Origin: Salvia splendens
Taxonomy: Eukaryota > Streptophyta > Magnoliopsida > Lamiales > Lamiaceae
Direction: 5' to 3'
Assembly: GCF_004379255.2 (NCBI RefSeq)
Contig: NC_056033.1
Location: 23,242,209 to 23,306,208, forward strand
Length of the DNA stretch: 64,000 bases
Below are positions 43,176-54,636 of this stretch, in pieces. The notes beneath the pieces are model-generated. The model searched no databases. It was not told the origin of the DNA and worked only from the letters and a program-made list of their open reading frames with translations. Numbering within the stretch: position 1 is the first letter of the stretch; each line of letters begins with the position of its first letter. The translations under genes were made by a program, and so were the position numbers.

Positions 43176-46100
43176 ATGGCGGTGGTCTCATCTTCCGTTT
43201 CAGCCAGCGCTCTCTCGCTGTTCACGTCCATTCCACACTCCACCAAGAAATTAATCCCCAGAAAACGTTCCATCTCAATGTCCGCCTCTTCTTCCTCAGC
43301 AGAGGCTTCTCATGGTGAATCTAAATCAACTCAAAATCTTGGAGTTTCGGAGAAAGGGAAACCGCCGGAGTTACCCTACAATTATTCGCTGGTAAATCCG
43401 AATGGAAGCACGGTCGTGCAATTTGTGCAATCTACCGAGTCCAATATTGAGAGGGTATGTTAATTTTGTTTTTGTGCTTTTACTGTAGAGATTTTCTACT
43501 ACTATCAATCTACCGATTCAAATGGCTACTTAATTTTAATGCTACTGTTTAGTTATGCTGTAATTAGCTGTTAAGGTTGGTATGAGATTATGCCTTTAAA
43601 TTTATGATAGTCAAGTAGTCATATATCTTCTTCTTGTTTGATGAAATTCAATCATATATCTTGGTTAAAAGTTGTGAGTAATTTATCAAAATTCAATTAT
43701 ATATCTTGGTTAAAAGTTGTGAGTAATTTATCCCGATGTAGAATTTTTCTACTTCCTTTGATCCACAATAGTAGAGTTATTTCATTTAGTGCACTCGTTT
43801 TGGAAAAATGATAATAAATATTGAAGTGGAGAAAGAGTAAAGTTAAAAAATAAATTGTAGACAAGACTCTTGTTTACATTATTATCTCTTACTTCACTCA
43901 TTTCCACTATAACTATTTATTACTCCCCCTTTCCCAGCTAAGATTTGTGCCAAATAAGATGATTTATTCCTACTTTTGGAATCTTTCTCTTTCCAATTAA
44001 TACACTCAACTACTTTTCTCACTACAATTAAAATATTCATCTTTGTCTTCATTTTAATAACTCTCTCCAATTAAACACATTAACCAATAACTCCTAAAAT
44101 CTCCTTGTCGGCCAAGAAATGTGTCATCTTAGCCGGGACAGAGGGGTATCATTTTTCTAAAACGAGTGCAGAAAATGAAATGACTCTACTGCTGAATAAC
44201 GGAGGGAGTATGTAATAAGCGAGGGTGTGATGAGCTGAATTTCGTCTATAAAGTCACGATCATTTCATCTTGATGGACTTGATCACCACAAGAACTCATG
44301 ATCATCTATTCACATATACTCCTATATTGTACTCCCTCCGCCCCAATCAAGATGATCTATTGTTACAAAATTGAAACACTTTTATCTCTGCTTTATTCTC
44401 CCTCTTACTTTACTCTTTCTAATTAACATATAAAATAAAACTGCATAAAATCACGTGCCATTCAAGGAAGGGGTCATCTTTCTTGGGACGGAGGAGTGAC
44501 ATAAAATTTAAAGAATACAAGGTTAATCCTTAGATATGTTACCCAGTCATGATCATTTTCAAAACGGTTTGAAGTTACTGTGTTGAGTCTCTTTAACTCG
44601 TGCAGGTCATATTTGATTTCCGGTTTTTGGCACTACTAGCAGTTGGTGGTTCATTGGCTGGCTCTGTGCTGTGCTTTCTCAATGTAATTACTCTTTTATC
44701 TCTTATACTCTCTTATTTGGAAATTTCAGCCTAGATACAAGGCCAATGATCTTCTCAGTGTTATGGATGATTCTACTAGTTATTGAAAACCATTATATTA
44801 GAGCAAATCCAAAACATGATGTTTGGTTTTTCATTTCACTTGGGTTAAGTTTGTTTGCTTGACAGCTTGTCAATATGGGGTTTGATTTAGAATCAAATGA
44901 GTGCAAAATATCTGAAAATTAAATGTTCTGCCTAGTAGTCTCACATTGTTCTACTTCTCTTTTGTGGTCGATAAGTGACAGAGCCACACTATTTTTTGTA
45001 AAGAATGCTCACACATTGCTTCATTGGTAAAACTTTATACTCCCTCCATCCCTGAAAAGTATGAACATTTGGTTTGGCATGAGATTTAATGTATAATTGA
45101 TAAAGTAAGAGAGATATAGATATAAAAAGTTTTTAATGTATTGTTATAGGAGAATGAGTCTCACCTCATTACAAAAAAAAGAATTTCCAAATTAAGACTA
45201 TTCATACTTTTCAGGAACGGAGGGATTATATATGTTCTTTTTATCCAAGCAACAAGTTTATGGCTTCTTGTCTGCTCTTACTAACTACAGGGCTTGTTAC
45301 TACAGTAAGAGTGACCACAATATGATTGACCAAATTCTACATTCTGTACAAAACATCAATAAGCCAATTATATGAGTGAATTGGCGAACATAATTAAGGA
45401 ATGCGATTATGGTGTATTTAAGTATGATGTTCTTGAAACAGAAAATTATTTAGACATAAGTGGCACATTGTGTCTGAGTGATACATCTAGTTCAGATTAA
45501 AGAAAATACTTTTAGTTTGCAATCATCAATAATGCCTTGTGTGTGTTTAAAGAGTTGTTGAGAATGAATGCTATTTTTGTAGGGATGCGTCTACATATTT
45601 GACGCGTACAAAGTATACTGGACGAGCTGTGTTAAAGGTGTCCATTCTGGCCAAATGGTTCTACGACTTGTTGAAGCCATTGGTGAGCATCCAAAGTTTT
45701 TTTTTCAGCATGACTTGTTAGAGGAGAAAAGTTGCATTTCTATGAGTAGTAGTTGCTCTTCGACTTAGATTGTCTTATCTTGTTGCCAGGTAGAGCGCTA
45801 TCATTAGGCTGTTTTGTTTCCATTTGCTAATGGAATCCTTCCAACTTCTCCAACTGAATTACATGTTCTCATTTTCACTGATTTCAAATTAGCCTGCATA
45901 TAACATATCATTTCCATTCAGTTTCCAAACTCAAATCTGGTAGCAACCTAAATGAGATTGTCTCCAATAACCTCATTTAATTGCAGATGTATATCTTGCT
46001 GGGACTGTCATGTTGATATTCGGGATGGGGTTGTACGGACTCTTCATTTCAAATGTGCCCCCAAATGTCGCTCCAGCTTCTGACCGCTCACTCAAGGGGT

Positions 46101-46355
46101 CATCCTTGTTCGGCATGTTTGCTTTGAAGGTAATGTTATGTTTCCTCTCTTCTGCCAACTTTCATCAAAAGACTTAAAAAGTGCTGCTGAATAGGGCATG
46201 TGATAGTCATGATCCTTCTGGTGAAGATGTTTGAAAGGAGTAAGATGGTAACAATAACAACCGGCTTCGACTTACTAACCTACTCTGTTTGTATATTCTT
46301 GTCTTCGGCTTCCTTGTACATCCTTCACAATTTACATAAATCGGAAAACGAGTAG
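43176..46355 (+). CDS. UPF0114-family plastid membrane protein gene (possibly damaged)
   Basis: Exons: 43176-43454, 44606-44683, 45583-45682, 45987-46129, and a terminal coding block ending TAG at 46355. Exon 1 starts MAVVSSSVSASALSLF, a Ser-rich leader typical of plastid import. Membrane segments follow: FLALLAVGGSLAGSVLCFLN, then DVYLAGTVMLIFGMGLYGLF, and the last block GHVIVMILLVKMFERSK and YSVCIFLSSASLYILHNLH. Function unknown; the family is conserved from bacteria (YqhA) to plants. Oddity: between GMFALK (ending 46129) and GHVIVM (46194) there are only 64 bases, and the frames do not join. The short stretch that the family has there (about 18 residues, from memory) is missing. The gene may be truncated or the assembly may have lost bases. 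Confidence 0.85.
43752..44208. mobile_element. Stowaway-like MITE in intron 1 of the UPF0114 gene
   Basis: The ends CTTCCTTTGATCCACAATAG and (inverted) CTCCCTCCGTTATTCAGCAG continue into AGTAGAGT.ATTTCATTT. TA duplications sit at 43750-43751 and 44209-44210. A second MITE is nested inside. Confidence 0.8.
43923..44146. mobile_element. Stowaway MITE nested in the previous MITE
   Basis: The ends CTCCCCCTTTCCCAGCTAAG and (inverted) CCCCTCTGTCCCGGCTAAG are flanked by TA at 43921-43922 and 44147-44148. It is the younger of the nested pair. Confidence 0.8.
44332..44496. mobile_element. Stowaway MITE in intron 1 of the UPF0114 gene
   Basis: The ends CTCCCTCCGCCCCAATCAAG and (inverted) CTCCTCCGTCCCAAGAAAG follow a TA at 44330. 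The right duplication has decayed to TG. Confidence 0.75.
45040..45226. mobile_element. Stowaway MITE in intron 2 of the UPF0114 gene
   Basis: Ends CTCCCTCCATCCCTGAAAAG and (inverted) TCCCTCCGTTCCTGAAAAG, bounded by TA. Both ends continue into AGTATGAA as inverted repeats. Confidence 0.8.
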
Positions 46356-46570
46356 CACACTCACAACACCCTTGCCTTCACTTGTATTGCACCTCAAAAA
46401 TACGGAATATATTATATATATGTGTGTATCTATGAATATAGTCTGTCTATGTCCACATGCCTCTCTTTGGAGCATGTTTAAGCTCTTTATGTAAGCCATA
46501 ATTTCTACTTTAATGATTTTTATTACGAAAATCAAGTTTTAGAGTATAATTTAACCCCATCAAATACCTA

Positions 46571-46726
46571 CTCTATCCCACTTTTAATTGAGTCATTACT
46601 TTTTAATACTCATTTTAGAAAAATAATAAATAGTTAAAGTGAAGTAAGAGAGATAAGAGGAGAGTTTATTATAAGTTTTTTAAAAAACGATTGTAAAAAA
46701 AATGACTCAAATAACGTGGAATAGAG
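46571..46726. mobile_element. Stowaway-like MITE downstream of the UPF0114 gene
   Basis: Ends CTCTATCCCACTTTTAATTG and (inverted) CTCTATTCCACGTTATTTG, followed inward by AGTCATT on both sides. Confidence 0.65.
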
Positions 46727-46882
46727 AAAGCACTACAAATAGGAGATAGCAATACCAACATTAATGTCTGCTTTCTTCTTTTCATGAACAATGAATCCAC
46801 TCCACTGTTTGACCGGGCCTTTAGTAGTAATTTTTTTTTTAGTAGTAATCTTTTATGGGAATGAATTAAGAACTTTAATATA

Positions 46883-47016
46883 CTCCCTCCGTCTACTAAA
46901 GGCCAAAAGAATAGTGGTAATAATTCGAGAGAGAACCTTTATATATTTGGATGAGATTATTTTTCGTAGAAAATTCAAAATGAAAAAAATAACACTATTT
47001 TCTATGGATAAGGGAG
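46883..47016. mobile_element. Stowaway-like MITE next to the large MULE
   Basis: The left end CTCCCTCCGTCTACTAAAGG is preceded by TA. The right end AAGGGAG is weak. A related stretch lies just beyond the MULE's other end (about 55740-55820). Confidence 0.5.
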
Positions 47017-47034
47017 TTATGATTCATTGGATCT

Positions 47035-47043
47035 TAAAATTAA
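47035..47043. repeat. Left 9-bp target duplication of the 8.7-kb MULE
   Basis: TAAAATTAA here equals 55727-55735. Confidence 0.9.
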
Positions 47044-47476
47044 GAGTGAACTATATAAAATGTCTCTGACGTTTCGATTTGTTGCACTCCAGACCCCTGA
47101 CAAAAAAAAAAATATCGCCACAAGACTCTAACATTTAACATAATCACATATCGTATATTTGTAGTCATTTTTCGGACCAAAATGCCCAAATGCCTTAAAG
47201 GGCATTTCAGACATATTCCCGATCTGTGTGCAGGCCTACTCTGCACACACCTGCACTTTTGATCATTTTAGCTCTGCACTTTTGTCAAATCAATTGATCT
47301 TTCCCAAGGAAAAATATATACATATTAGTGATATGTATATATTTCGTACTGTGATAAAAATATTACTACTACTACTACTAAATTAATGATTTTTTAAAAA
47401 TCACATAAATGTATGTGTGGATTTGAAGTAAATTTATTACTTATACTGGTGGTTGCTATTATAATACTCCATTTAA

Positions 47477-49070
47477 GGCCATCCATAATGGGGCGCCCTA
47501 AGGCGTGCCCTAAAGTCCGCCCTATACACTGCCACGTTAGCATTTTATCATCCTGCCCTTCCATCTGCAGTGGGGCGCCTTAAGCATTTTACTATTATTT
47601 TGTTATTTAATTTAAATATTTTCAAATATATAAATGCAAACTTATTAAAAAACACAACGGTTAACTAAAAGAACGGCAAAAAATTCAGTAATTTAAAAAA
47701 AAGTTACACAAGTTAGAAATTAAAAAAAATGACTATCCTACAAAAGCCCCAATTTCCGGCTCAACTCATTGCTCAACCTCTGGAGGCGCTCGGCTTGTGC
47801 CGGATCCGTACACTTCTTAAGGGCGTTGTGCGTATCCAACAACGTCTGCACCATCGAGGCCGTTGCCAACTCCGCGTAGGCAAGTGTCGCCTGGATCGTC
47901 GCCGGGGTCGGGATCGGCGATGGTGGGGCGGCGGCCGAGGAGGATGTTTCCTTCGCCTTCCCCTTGTTCTTCACAACCTTGACGCCTATGGGACGCCGCC
48001 GGGAGGACATCAGTGTGCCGAAACTCTCTTCCTCCGTGCACATCTGGTTGAGGTCCACCGGACGAGTTCCGCTTTCGCTGGTCGTGTAACCACCAGTGTT
48101 GGTGGTCTTCGTCCTCTTAGCCGCACCGGTGTGCAGAATCCCGCCTTGGAACTTCTGCTTGTCCCTCAAGAGCGCCCAGATGTTGAAATGCTTGAAGTCG
48201 CCGTACATGGACTGGTACGACAACAACGCTCTATCGCGCATGTCGCTCAAGCTCTCGCCGCTTCCCTGATCCCTCAAGCACTTCTCGTACTTCGCCGCGA
48301 ATAGGTTGACTTGCTTCTTCACCTGATCCCAGTGCTTGCGGAGCTGCTCCCGTTGGCGCTTGTACGCGCTCGGCGGCTTCGCCTCATTGTAGCGCTCGGC
48401 GATGCGCTCCCAGTACGTGAGCTACTTCTGGTTGTTCGCGAATATCGGGTCCTCTGATATATCCACCCAACACCTCGCCAATACGAGGGTTTCATCCGGC
48501 TGGTAGTTCGTACAGCCGGGGGCGTACTCTTCACAAGTTGTCGGAGGTGGCAACTTGTGCGCCCGGTGCTTGGTCCGCTTCTTTCTGGCGGGGGCGGGGG
48601 CGGCGGCGCGACGGGAAGCGGCGGCAGGGCGAGTTGGAGACGGCTCCATGTCGGATAGACCGTACGAATCCGTACTGAAGTTCGGATCGTACTGCGTGTT
48701 GGCGTCGAACGACTGATATTCACCAGGTTGTGTACCCGGCCACCGTGCGCCATCTCCGAACATCGGGCTACTAGGACTTGAGTATCCACCGGAATCCATT
48801 TTATAGCGTAATTTGAGAGTTTAAAAGTTAATCGAAAAGTTACAAATGAAAAGTGAAGTTGGGGTATATAAATAACAAAATTTTCGAATTAAAAAAAAAA
48901 AAAACTAAAACGCGTTGCATCGTCCGCGCCATCCTCCGCGTCGCCCACAGTGGGTGGACGATGACGCGGACGATGCCCTATCGTCCGCGCTTTGTCCGCA
49001 GACTAAGCGTCGGGTGCGGACGACGCATCTTCCGTCGTCCGCGGTGCCACAGTGACGGACGATAGCGCGC
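47477..49070. mobile_element. H2: Harbinger-type non-autonomous element
   Basis: The left end GGCCATCCATAATGGGGCG follows TAA and resembles H1's end. The right border is uncertain; TAA occurs at about 49072 after a run of GTCCGC/GCGGAC motifs, but no clear inverted match to the left end is seen there. It contains one gene on the - strand. Confidence 0.5.
47738..48799 (-). pseudogene. H2 Harbinger-associated (NAM-associated / SANT-like) protein gene with one stop
   Basis: The frame from ATG 48799 (MDSGGYSSPSSPMFGDG) runs through a basic stretch (RKKRTKHRAHKLPPPTT) and the DNA-binding domain start (ETLVLARCWVDISEDPIFAN). A TAG at 48422-48424 follows NNQK. The same frame continues LTYWERIAERYNEAKPPSAY, RKHWDQVKKQVNLFAAKYEK and ends LSRKLGLL with a stop at 47738. 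So 354 codons carry only one nonsense change and no shift. It belongs to the same broad family as the H1 protein but is a different subgroup. A fairly recent loss is likely. Confidence 0.8.
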
Positions 49071-49506
49071 GATAATATCAATGTTATTTTGTAAGACTTT
49101 TCTCTAGCTTCAAATTTGAATAGCTTTGTAATGATTGAATATTATGTCAAAAGTTATCATAGTTTTTAAAGAATAATTGTCATTTAATATCATAATTGTT
49201 GGGTTGATTTTTAGTTAATTTCATAATTTTTTAATTTATTGTGGCAAAATCAAATATGTGCATCTTGTGTACAATACCATATTTACCCAAACATCTTAAT
49301 CCAATGTAGTGCTTCATGTAATGAAGTCAGTAATTGATCTGAAATGAACTAGCCATGTCTTTTTTGCTTAAGTAATTCATATTTCTTCCTGATTGAATAA
49401 AGTTTATATGTAGCATTAGTGAATTATTATCATTAAAAGGTTAAATTTTAAAAAATTAACCTGGAAAACAAGTGCTAGATTCACTATGGAATGTATGAGC
49501 TATTAT
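49071..49506. other. AT-rich segment between H2 and the copia element
   Basis: No gene or repeat recognised. Probably original interior of the MULE. Confidence 0.4.
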
Positions 49507-49707
49507 TGTTTAAAGGATCGGTAATCTCGTATTGTATATTATTTTCAGATAATTACATTGTACATAGAGTACCAATATATAGGAGTAGGGATTGCTCTAC
49601 AAGGTAAACCTAATTAACATAAATACAAATATTGCATATCTCCTAAAGAAGGTAAAAAGATAATTTGCCCATATCTTCCTCCTGATATGGTGCGATCTTC
49701 TCCAACA
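49507..49707 (-). repeat. 3' LTR of the copia element
   Basis: On the + strand it starts TGTTTAAAGGATCGGTAATC and ends CGATCTTCTCCAACA (TG...CA). It is about 201 bp. Confidence 0.85.
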
Positions 49708-49716
49708 CTCCCCCTC
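49708..49716 (-). other. Polypurine tract of the copia element
   Basis: The - strand reads GAGGGGGAG immediately before the 3' LTR's opening TG, the plus-strand primer position. Confidence 0.75.
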
Positions 49717-49719
49717 AAG

Positions 49720-52700
49720 TTAAGCGACGGGATTCCCGATGCTCAACTTGCACAATACTTCTCGAAACAGCTTTGAATTCACCGCCTTGGTCAAAATATC
49801 AGCTAGCTGGTCCTCGGACTTAACAAATGGCATCTCAACATATTCTCCTTGATGAAGTGTCTATCTACTTCCATATGTTTTGTCCGATCATGTTGGACTG
49901 GGTTTTCAGAGATACTAATGGCTGCCTTGTTATCACAAAATAGTTTACACGTCTGAGATGAGTAAAGACCTAATTCCCTCATAAGTTTCCTTAGCCATAG
50001 TAATTCTGTCAACCCGCTCTTTATCCCGCGAAACTCTGCTTCCGCGCTAGACAGTGCTACCACCTTCTGCTTCTTGCTTCTCCATGTCACAAGATTCCCT
50101 CCGACGAAGGTAAAGTACCCCGCGGTTGATCTCCTATCATTTGGATTTCCAGCCCAATCTGCATCAGTAAAACCGCTTATCTCCAAGTGTCCATGTTTCT
50201 CGAACAGAAGCCCATGATCAACTGTTCCCTTTAAGTATCGAACAATCCTTACAGCTGCCTCCCAATGCTCTTCTTGAGGTGCATGCATGAACTGGCTTAC
50301 TACTCCTACTGCGTATGCAATATCTGGTCTAGTGTGAGATAAGTAAATCAACTTCCCGACTAACCTTTGATAGCTCCCCCTGTCGGCAGGCTTCGCTTCT
50401 TTCGTTATTTGTAGCCCGTGATTCTGAACCATCGGAGTATCTGCAGGTTTGCAGTCAAGCATACCTACTTCAGCCAAGAGGTCGAGTATGTACTTCCTCT
50501 GATTGATGAATATCCCTTTCTTTGATCTCAACACTTCTATACCCAAGAAGTATTTTAGCTGTCCTAGATCCTTCATCTCAAACTCATATTAAACAGGTTT
50601 TTTCTGAGCTCGCTCATCTCTTCAGTATCATCTCCGGTGATAATCATGTCATCCACATAAATAATCAGACACGTGATCTTGCCTGCTCTTTTCTTGATGA
50701 ACAGTGTGTGATTTGAGTTGCTCTGTCTGTATCCATACTTCTTCATCACCTCCGTGAACCGTCCAAACCATGCTCTTGGAGATTGTTTTAGCCGGTACAA
50801 CGTCTTCTGTAGTTGGCATACCTCTCCTGCTTGGAACTCATCAGTAAATCCAGGTGGAGGTTCCATGAAAACCGGTTTTGGTAGTTCCCCATGTAGGAAG
50901 GCATTAGTCACATCAAATTGGTGAAGTGGCCAATCCTTGTTGGCTGCAATTGAGAACATGACTCTTACGGTGTTGATTTTTGCCACAGGCGAGAAGGTCT
51001 CATCATAATCGATTCCATAGGTCTGGGTATATCTCTTTGCTACAAGTCTGGCCTTGTATCTCTCCACTGTGCCATCTGGTCTTCTCTTTATCGTGAACAC
51101 CCATCTACACCCAACAGTCTTCACTCCTTCGGGCAGCTTGCCTTTTACCCATGTATTGTTCCACATTAGTGCTCTCATTTCCGTGATCAGAGCATCCCTC
51201 CAATGCTTATGTTTCATTGCCTCCTCTGCCGATTGTGGAATCTCCTCGTCTTCATACAATGCGGCTTCAAAAGCTCTGGCCATCTTGGCCAGATTTCCTT
51301 GTACGAAGTTCGCTACCCCGTACCGACTCTTCTTTCCAACCTTTTCAGGAGAGTATCGTTTTGGTGGGACTCCTCTTGTAGTTCGATTTGGAAGAATGTA
51401 TCTCCCAGTGTCACTATCCACCGTGTTATCCTCTTCGGGAACATCTGTACTCACATTATGGTTAGGGGAAACTGTACTTTCATCGGGATCAAGAATTACC
51501 TCGAATATCATTTGAGGAGGATCTGAGGGTGGATGAGATGACTCTGGTGGCGAGACTTGCTCGGCGGTAGTGACAACTGGTTCTGTTAGATCCTCAATCG
51601 AAGAATTTGGAAGTGGCACCACCCAACTTAGGTAGTCCGATGAACTGCCTGGATCACTCTCCCCCTGACTACTAAGGTGGGTGTGGTAAAAGAATTCGGT
51701 TTCTAAGAAATTACAATTCATGGTAGTAATGACCTTTTTTGTGTGTGGATCGAAACATCGGTATCCCTTCTGGTTAATCCCATACCCGACGAAGACACAC
51801 TTGGTCGCACATGGTGATAGTTTGGTTCTCTCGTGTTTAGGGATATGCACATAGACAGTGCAGCCAAAGACTTTGGGTGAAAGGTTCAGGTGCTGGGGAA
51901 TTTTGGTCATTTTGGATAGGATATCAAGCGGGGTTTTTGTGTTGAGAATTTTTGTAGGTAAACGGTTCATGAGGTACACGGCTGTGGCGATGGCTTCTGG
52001 CCAGAAATGTTTGGGTACTTTGGATTCGATCATAAGAACCCGGGTAATTTCTAGGATCGTCCTATTCTTCCTTTCTGCTACTCCGTTTTGTTCTGGTGTA
52101 TAGGCACATGATGTTTGGTGGATCATTCCTTTCTCTTTACAAAACTGGGTCATAGAACTATTAACAAACTCCCTCCCATTGTCTGACCTAATGGTTTTTA
52201 TGGTGGTATGAAACTGTGTTTGGACCATTTTGAAGAACAAGATAAATTTTTCCACGACTTCAGACTTATGTTTCAAAAAATATATCCAAGTCATTCGAGT
52301 ACATTCATCAACAAAAATAACAAAGTAACGAAAATTTCCACCAACAATTGGAGCAGGGCCCCACACATCAGAATGTATCAAGGAAAAAATGGAATTCATA
52401 CGAGTGTTGGTAGGTTTAAATGATTGTCTGTGGCTCTTGGCCAAAACACACGTTTCACAGGAAAAATCTTTAGGAATAGAAAGGTTCGGAAAAAGAAGTT
52501 TAAAATAACCAGGAGAAGGGTGCCCTAGTCTTCGGTGCCACAGCCAAATTTCTTGTTTCGTGGACCCGTGAGCCAGCATCGCACTACCATGTTGAGCTAT
52601 CTCGTCCACATAGTAGAGTCCTTGCTTCTCAGTGCCACGCCCAAGAATCCTCTTCGTCTGAATATCCTGTAATATGCAAAAGGTAGGGTGCATCAGAAGT

Positions 52701-54320
52701 GTACAATTCAAGTCCCTAGTCACATGACTTATGGACATCAATCTCTGAGACAGTGTCGGAACATGCAAACATTTTGACAATCAAAGAGTGGGAGATATAT
52801 CAATGGTTCCCGACCCAACAACAGTGATTAATTCCCGGTTGCAGTTCTAATTTATGTATCAGTAACAACATCATAGCTACTAAAATCATTCCGGTCTGGG
52901 GACATTGTATCTGTAGCCCCACAATAAAAAATCCAACCTCGATTACTGTTTCTATCATCATGATAAATGTGAAATGCAACGGAAATATTTTCTAGAGGTG
53001 CAAAGGGGTTTTTTGACAAAAAACTGCAAGTATTTGGGGCTTTTTTGGTTTTTATCAAAGTTTGGGGTTGGTTTTGACAAGTCACATAATCTGGGGGCCA
53101 ACAAGTAATAGCATGGGGGTCAATGTGTAATAAACGTTTCTTGTGGGGATTAAAATAGGAAGATAGATTGTAATTACTAGGGTTTGGTTTTAAACCAAAC
53201 CCTCTACCTCCAAGGGCGGCGCCGCTCCATTCCTCCTTCTCGGCGAAATTGCCGGCCCCCCGTACGCCGCCGCCGCCGGTTGAAGCTTGCACTCCCGGCG
53301 GTTGCCCCATTGTTGTCTCTCTGTTTCCAGCCCCGTATTGCTTCTGTTGCCCGCGTTCGTCTACTCCGATGGCGAGCTTCGCCTGAGCTCTCGCCTTCTG
53401 TTTCTCCTCCCACCATTCCGGGTATCCAATTAGGAGGAAGCATTCCTCCTTGGTGTGTCTCGGTTTTCCGCAGTGAGAGCATATCAGCTGAGATTTATCC
53501 GGCCTGTTTCCCGGCCGGTGCGTGGCTGCGGCGGGGTGAGGTGGTGCGCGGTAGTTGTGGCGCTGAGTTTGAGCGGCTAAACCATGTCCGATCCCCCCCC
53601 AGATGATGACTCGGTTACTCCAGGAGCTCCTTCGGTTGGTGGAGAGGATGCCGGTGGCATGATATTTAGTCGAGCCGCCTCCTTCTTCACCATTCCGTAG
53701 GCGGCCTCGACTGATGGGGTTGGGTCCTCTTTCAGGATCTCTCGCCTGATGGAATCATATTCCTGATTTAGTCCCGTTAGGAACTTGATCAATCGCTTCT
53801 CGGTTGAATGCACTCGGAATTGGTCGATTCCTTTATCGCAGCAACTGATCGGCTGTTTTTGGCATCGATCGATGTTAATCCATATCCCGTGGATTTTCCG
53901 GTAGTATGTTTCCAGATCCATGTTGCCTTGTTTGATGTATATTGCTTGTTCTTCCAGGTTGTAGATGAGGTACCGATCTGCTTTGTTCTCGAATGTTACC
54001 GCAAGGCTGTCCCATAGCGCTTTGGATGTTTGGTGGTGTGCAAAATCGGAGATGATATCGTCTTCGATATTGTCAACGATCCACGAGAACACTACCAAGT
54101 CGTTCTCTTCCCATTCGTCGAACCCTTTACTCCCTGGGTTCGGCGGCTCGTTCCGGATGTATGAGTAGGCTCCTCGGCCTCCAATTTTCACTTTGATCAA
54201 TCGTGACCAAAGGGGGTAATTTCTTCCATTCAACTTGAATGCAACAGTAATGCCCTTACTGTTTCTTAGGCTTGTAATCGGCTGTTCTGTGGTTGCCTTT
54301 GTCTCGTCTCCCTCTGACAT
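49720..54320 (-). pseudogene. Copia gag-pol polyprotein with frameshifts and a lost protease Asp
   Basis: Gag starts at ATG 54320 (MSEGDETKATTEQPITSLRN) with the copia gag core (WSRLIKVKIGGRGAYSYI). A zinc knuckle (CSHCGKPRHTKEEC) lies near 53480. The protease site reads WIFYCGATDTM where copia elements have D-S/T-G-A, so the catalytic Asp is gone. Integrase shows the HRRLGH ... CETC finger and SDVWG / SDNGREF catalytic blocks. Reverse transcriptase shows FDVTNAFLHGELPKPVFM and YVDDMIITGDD. A one-base shift near 50585 separates it from EMKDLGQLKYFLGIEV and RNase H (VALSSAEAEFRGI). Another shift near 49850 precedes VKSEDQLADILTKAVN and the final stop at 49720. Breaks also lie between gag, protease and integrase. 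Confidence 0.9.
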
Positions 54321-54420
54321 TTTGATGCAGGATTGTGGTTTGCTCGGTTGGTTTTTGGCTGGAATAGGTCGGGAAAGGTATATTGGCTATGATGAAACGT
54401 TTCTGAGCCAAGGATCGATC

Positions 54421-54433
54421 TGCTCTGAGGCCA
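54421..54433 (-). other. Primer-binding site of the copia element
   Basis: The - strand reads TGGCCTCAGAGCA directly after the 5' LTR. The usual plant copia site is TGGTATCAGAGC (initiator-Met tRNA); two bases differ. Confidence 0.8.
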
Positions 54434-54636
54434 TGTTTAAATGATCGGTAATCTCGTATTGTATATTATTTTCAGATAATTACATTGTACATAGAGTACC
54501 AATATATAGGAGTAGGGATTGCTCTACAAGGTAAACCTAATTAACATAATTACAAATATTGCATATCTCCTAAAGAAGGTAAAAAGATAATTTGCCCATA
54601 TCTTCCTCCTGATATGGTGCGATCTTGGTGTTGGCA
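54434..54636 (-). repeat. 5' LTR of the copia element
   Basis: Nearly identical to 49507-49707 from TGTTTAAATGATCGG to GATATGGTGCGATCTT. The last bases (GGTGTTGGCA) differ from the other LTR. Confidence 0.8.

Larger units (their letters stand above)
49507..54636 (-). mobile_element. Copia LTR retrotransposon, - strand, both LTRs present
   Basis: Two LTR copies (49507-49707 and about 54434-54636) flank gag, protease, integrase, reverse transcriptase and RNase H reading leftward. A tRNA-iMet-type primer site and a polypurine tract are in place. LTRs are very similar internally, but the outer 8-10 bases of the 5' LTR differ. The target duplication is not clear, which suggests later change at the right border. 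The coding frame has several lesions, so it is not autonomous. Confidence 0.9.

Noticed and set aside
53184..53606. 140-residue Arg/Pro-rich frame (+)
   Set aside because: Opposite strand of the copia gag zinc-knuckle region, which is the real coding strand.
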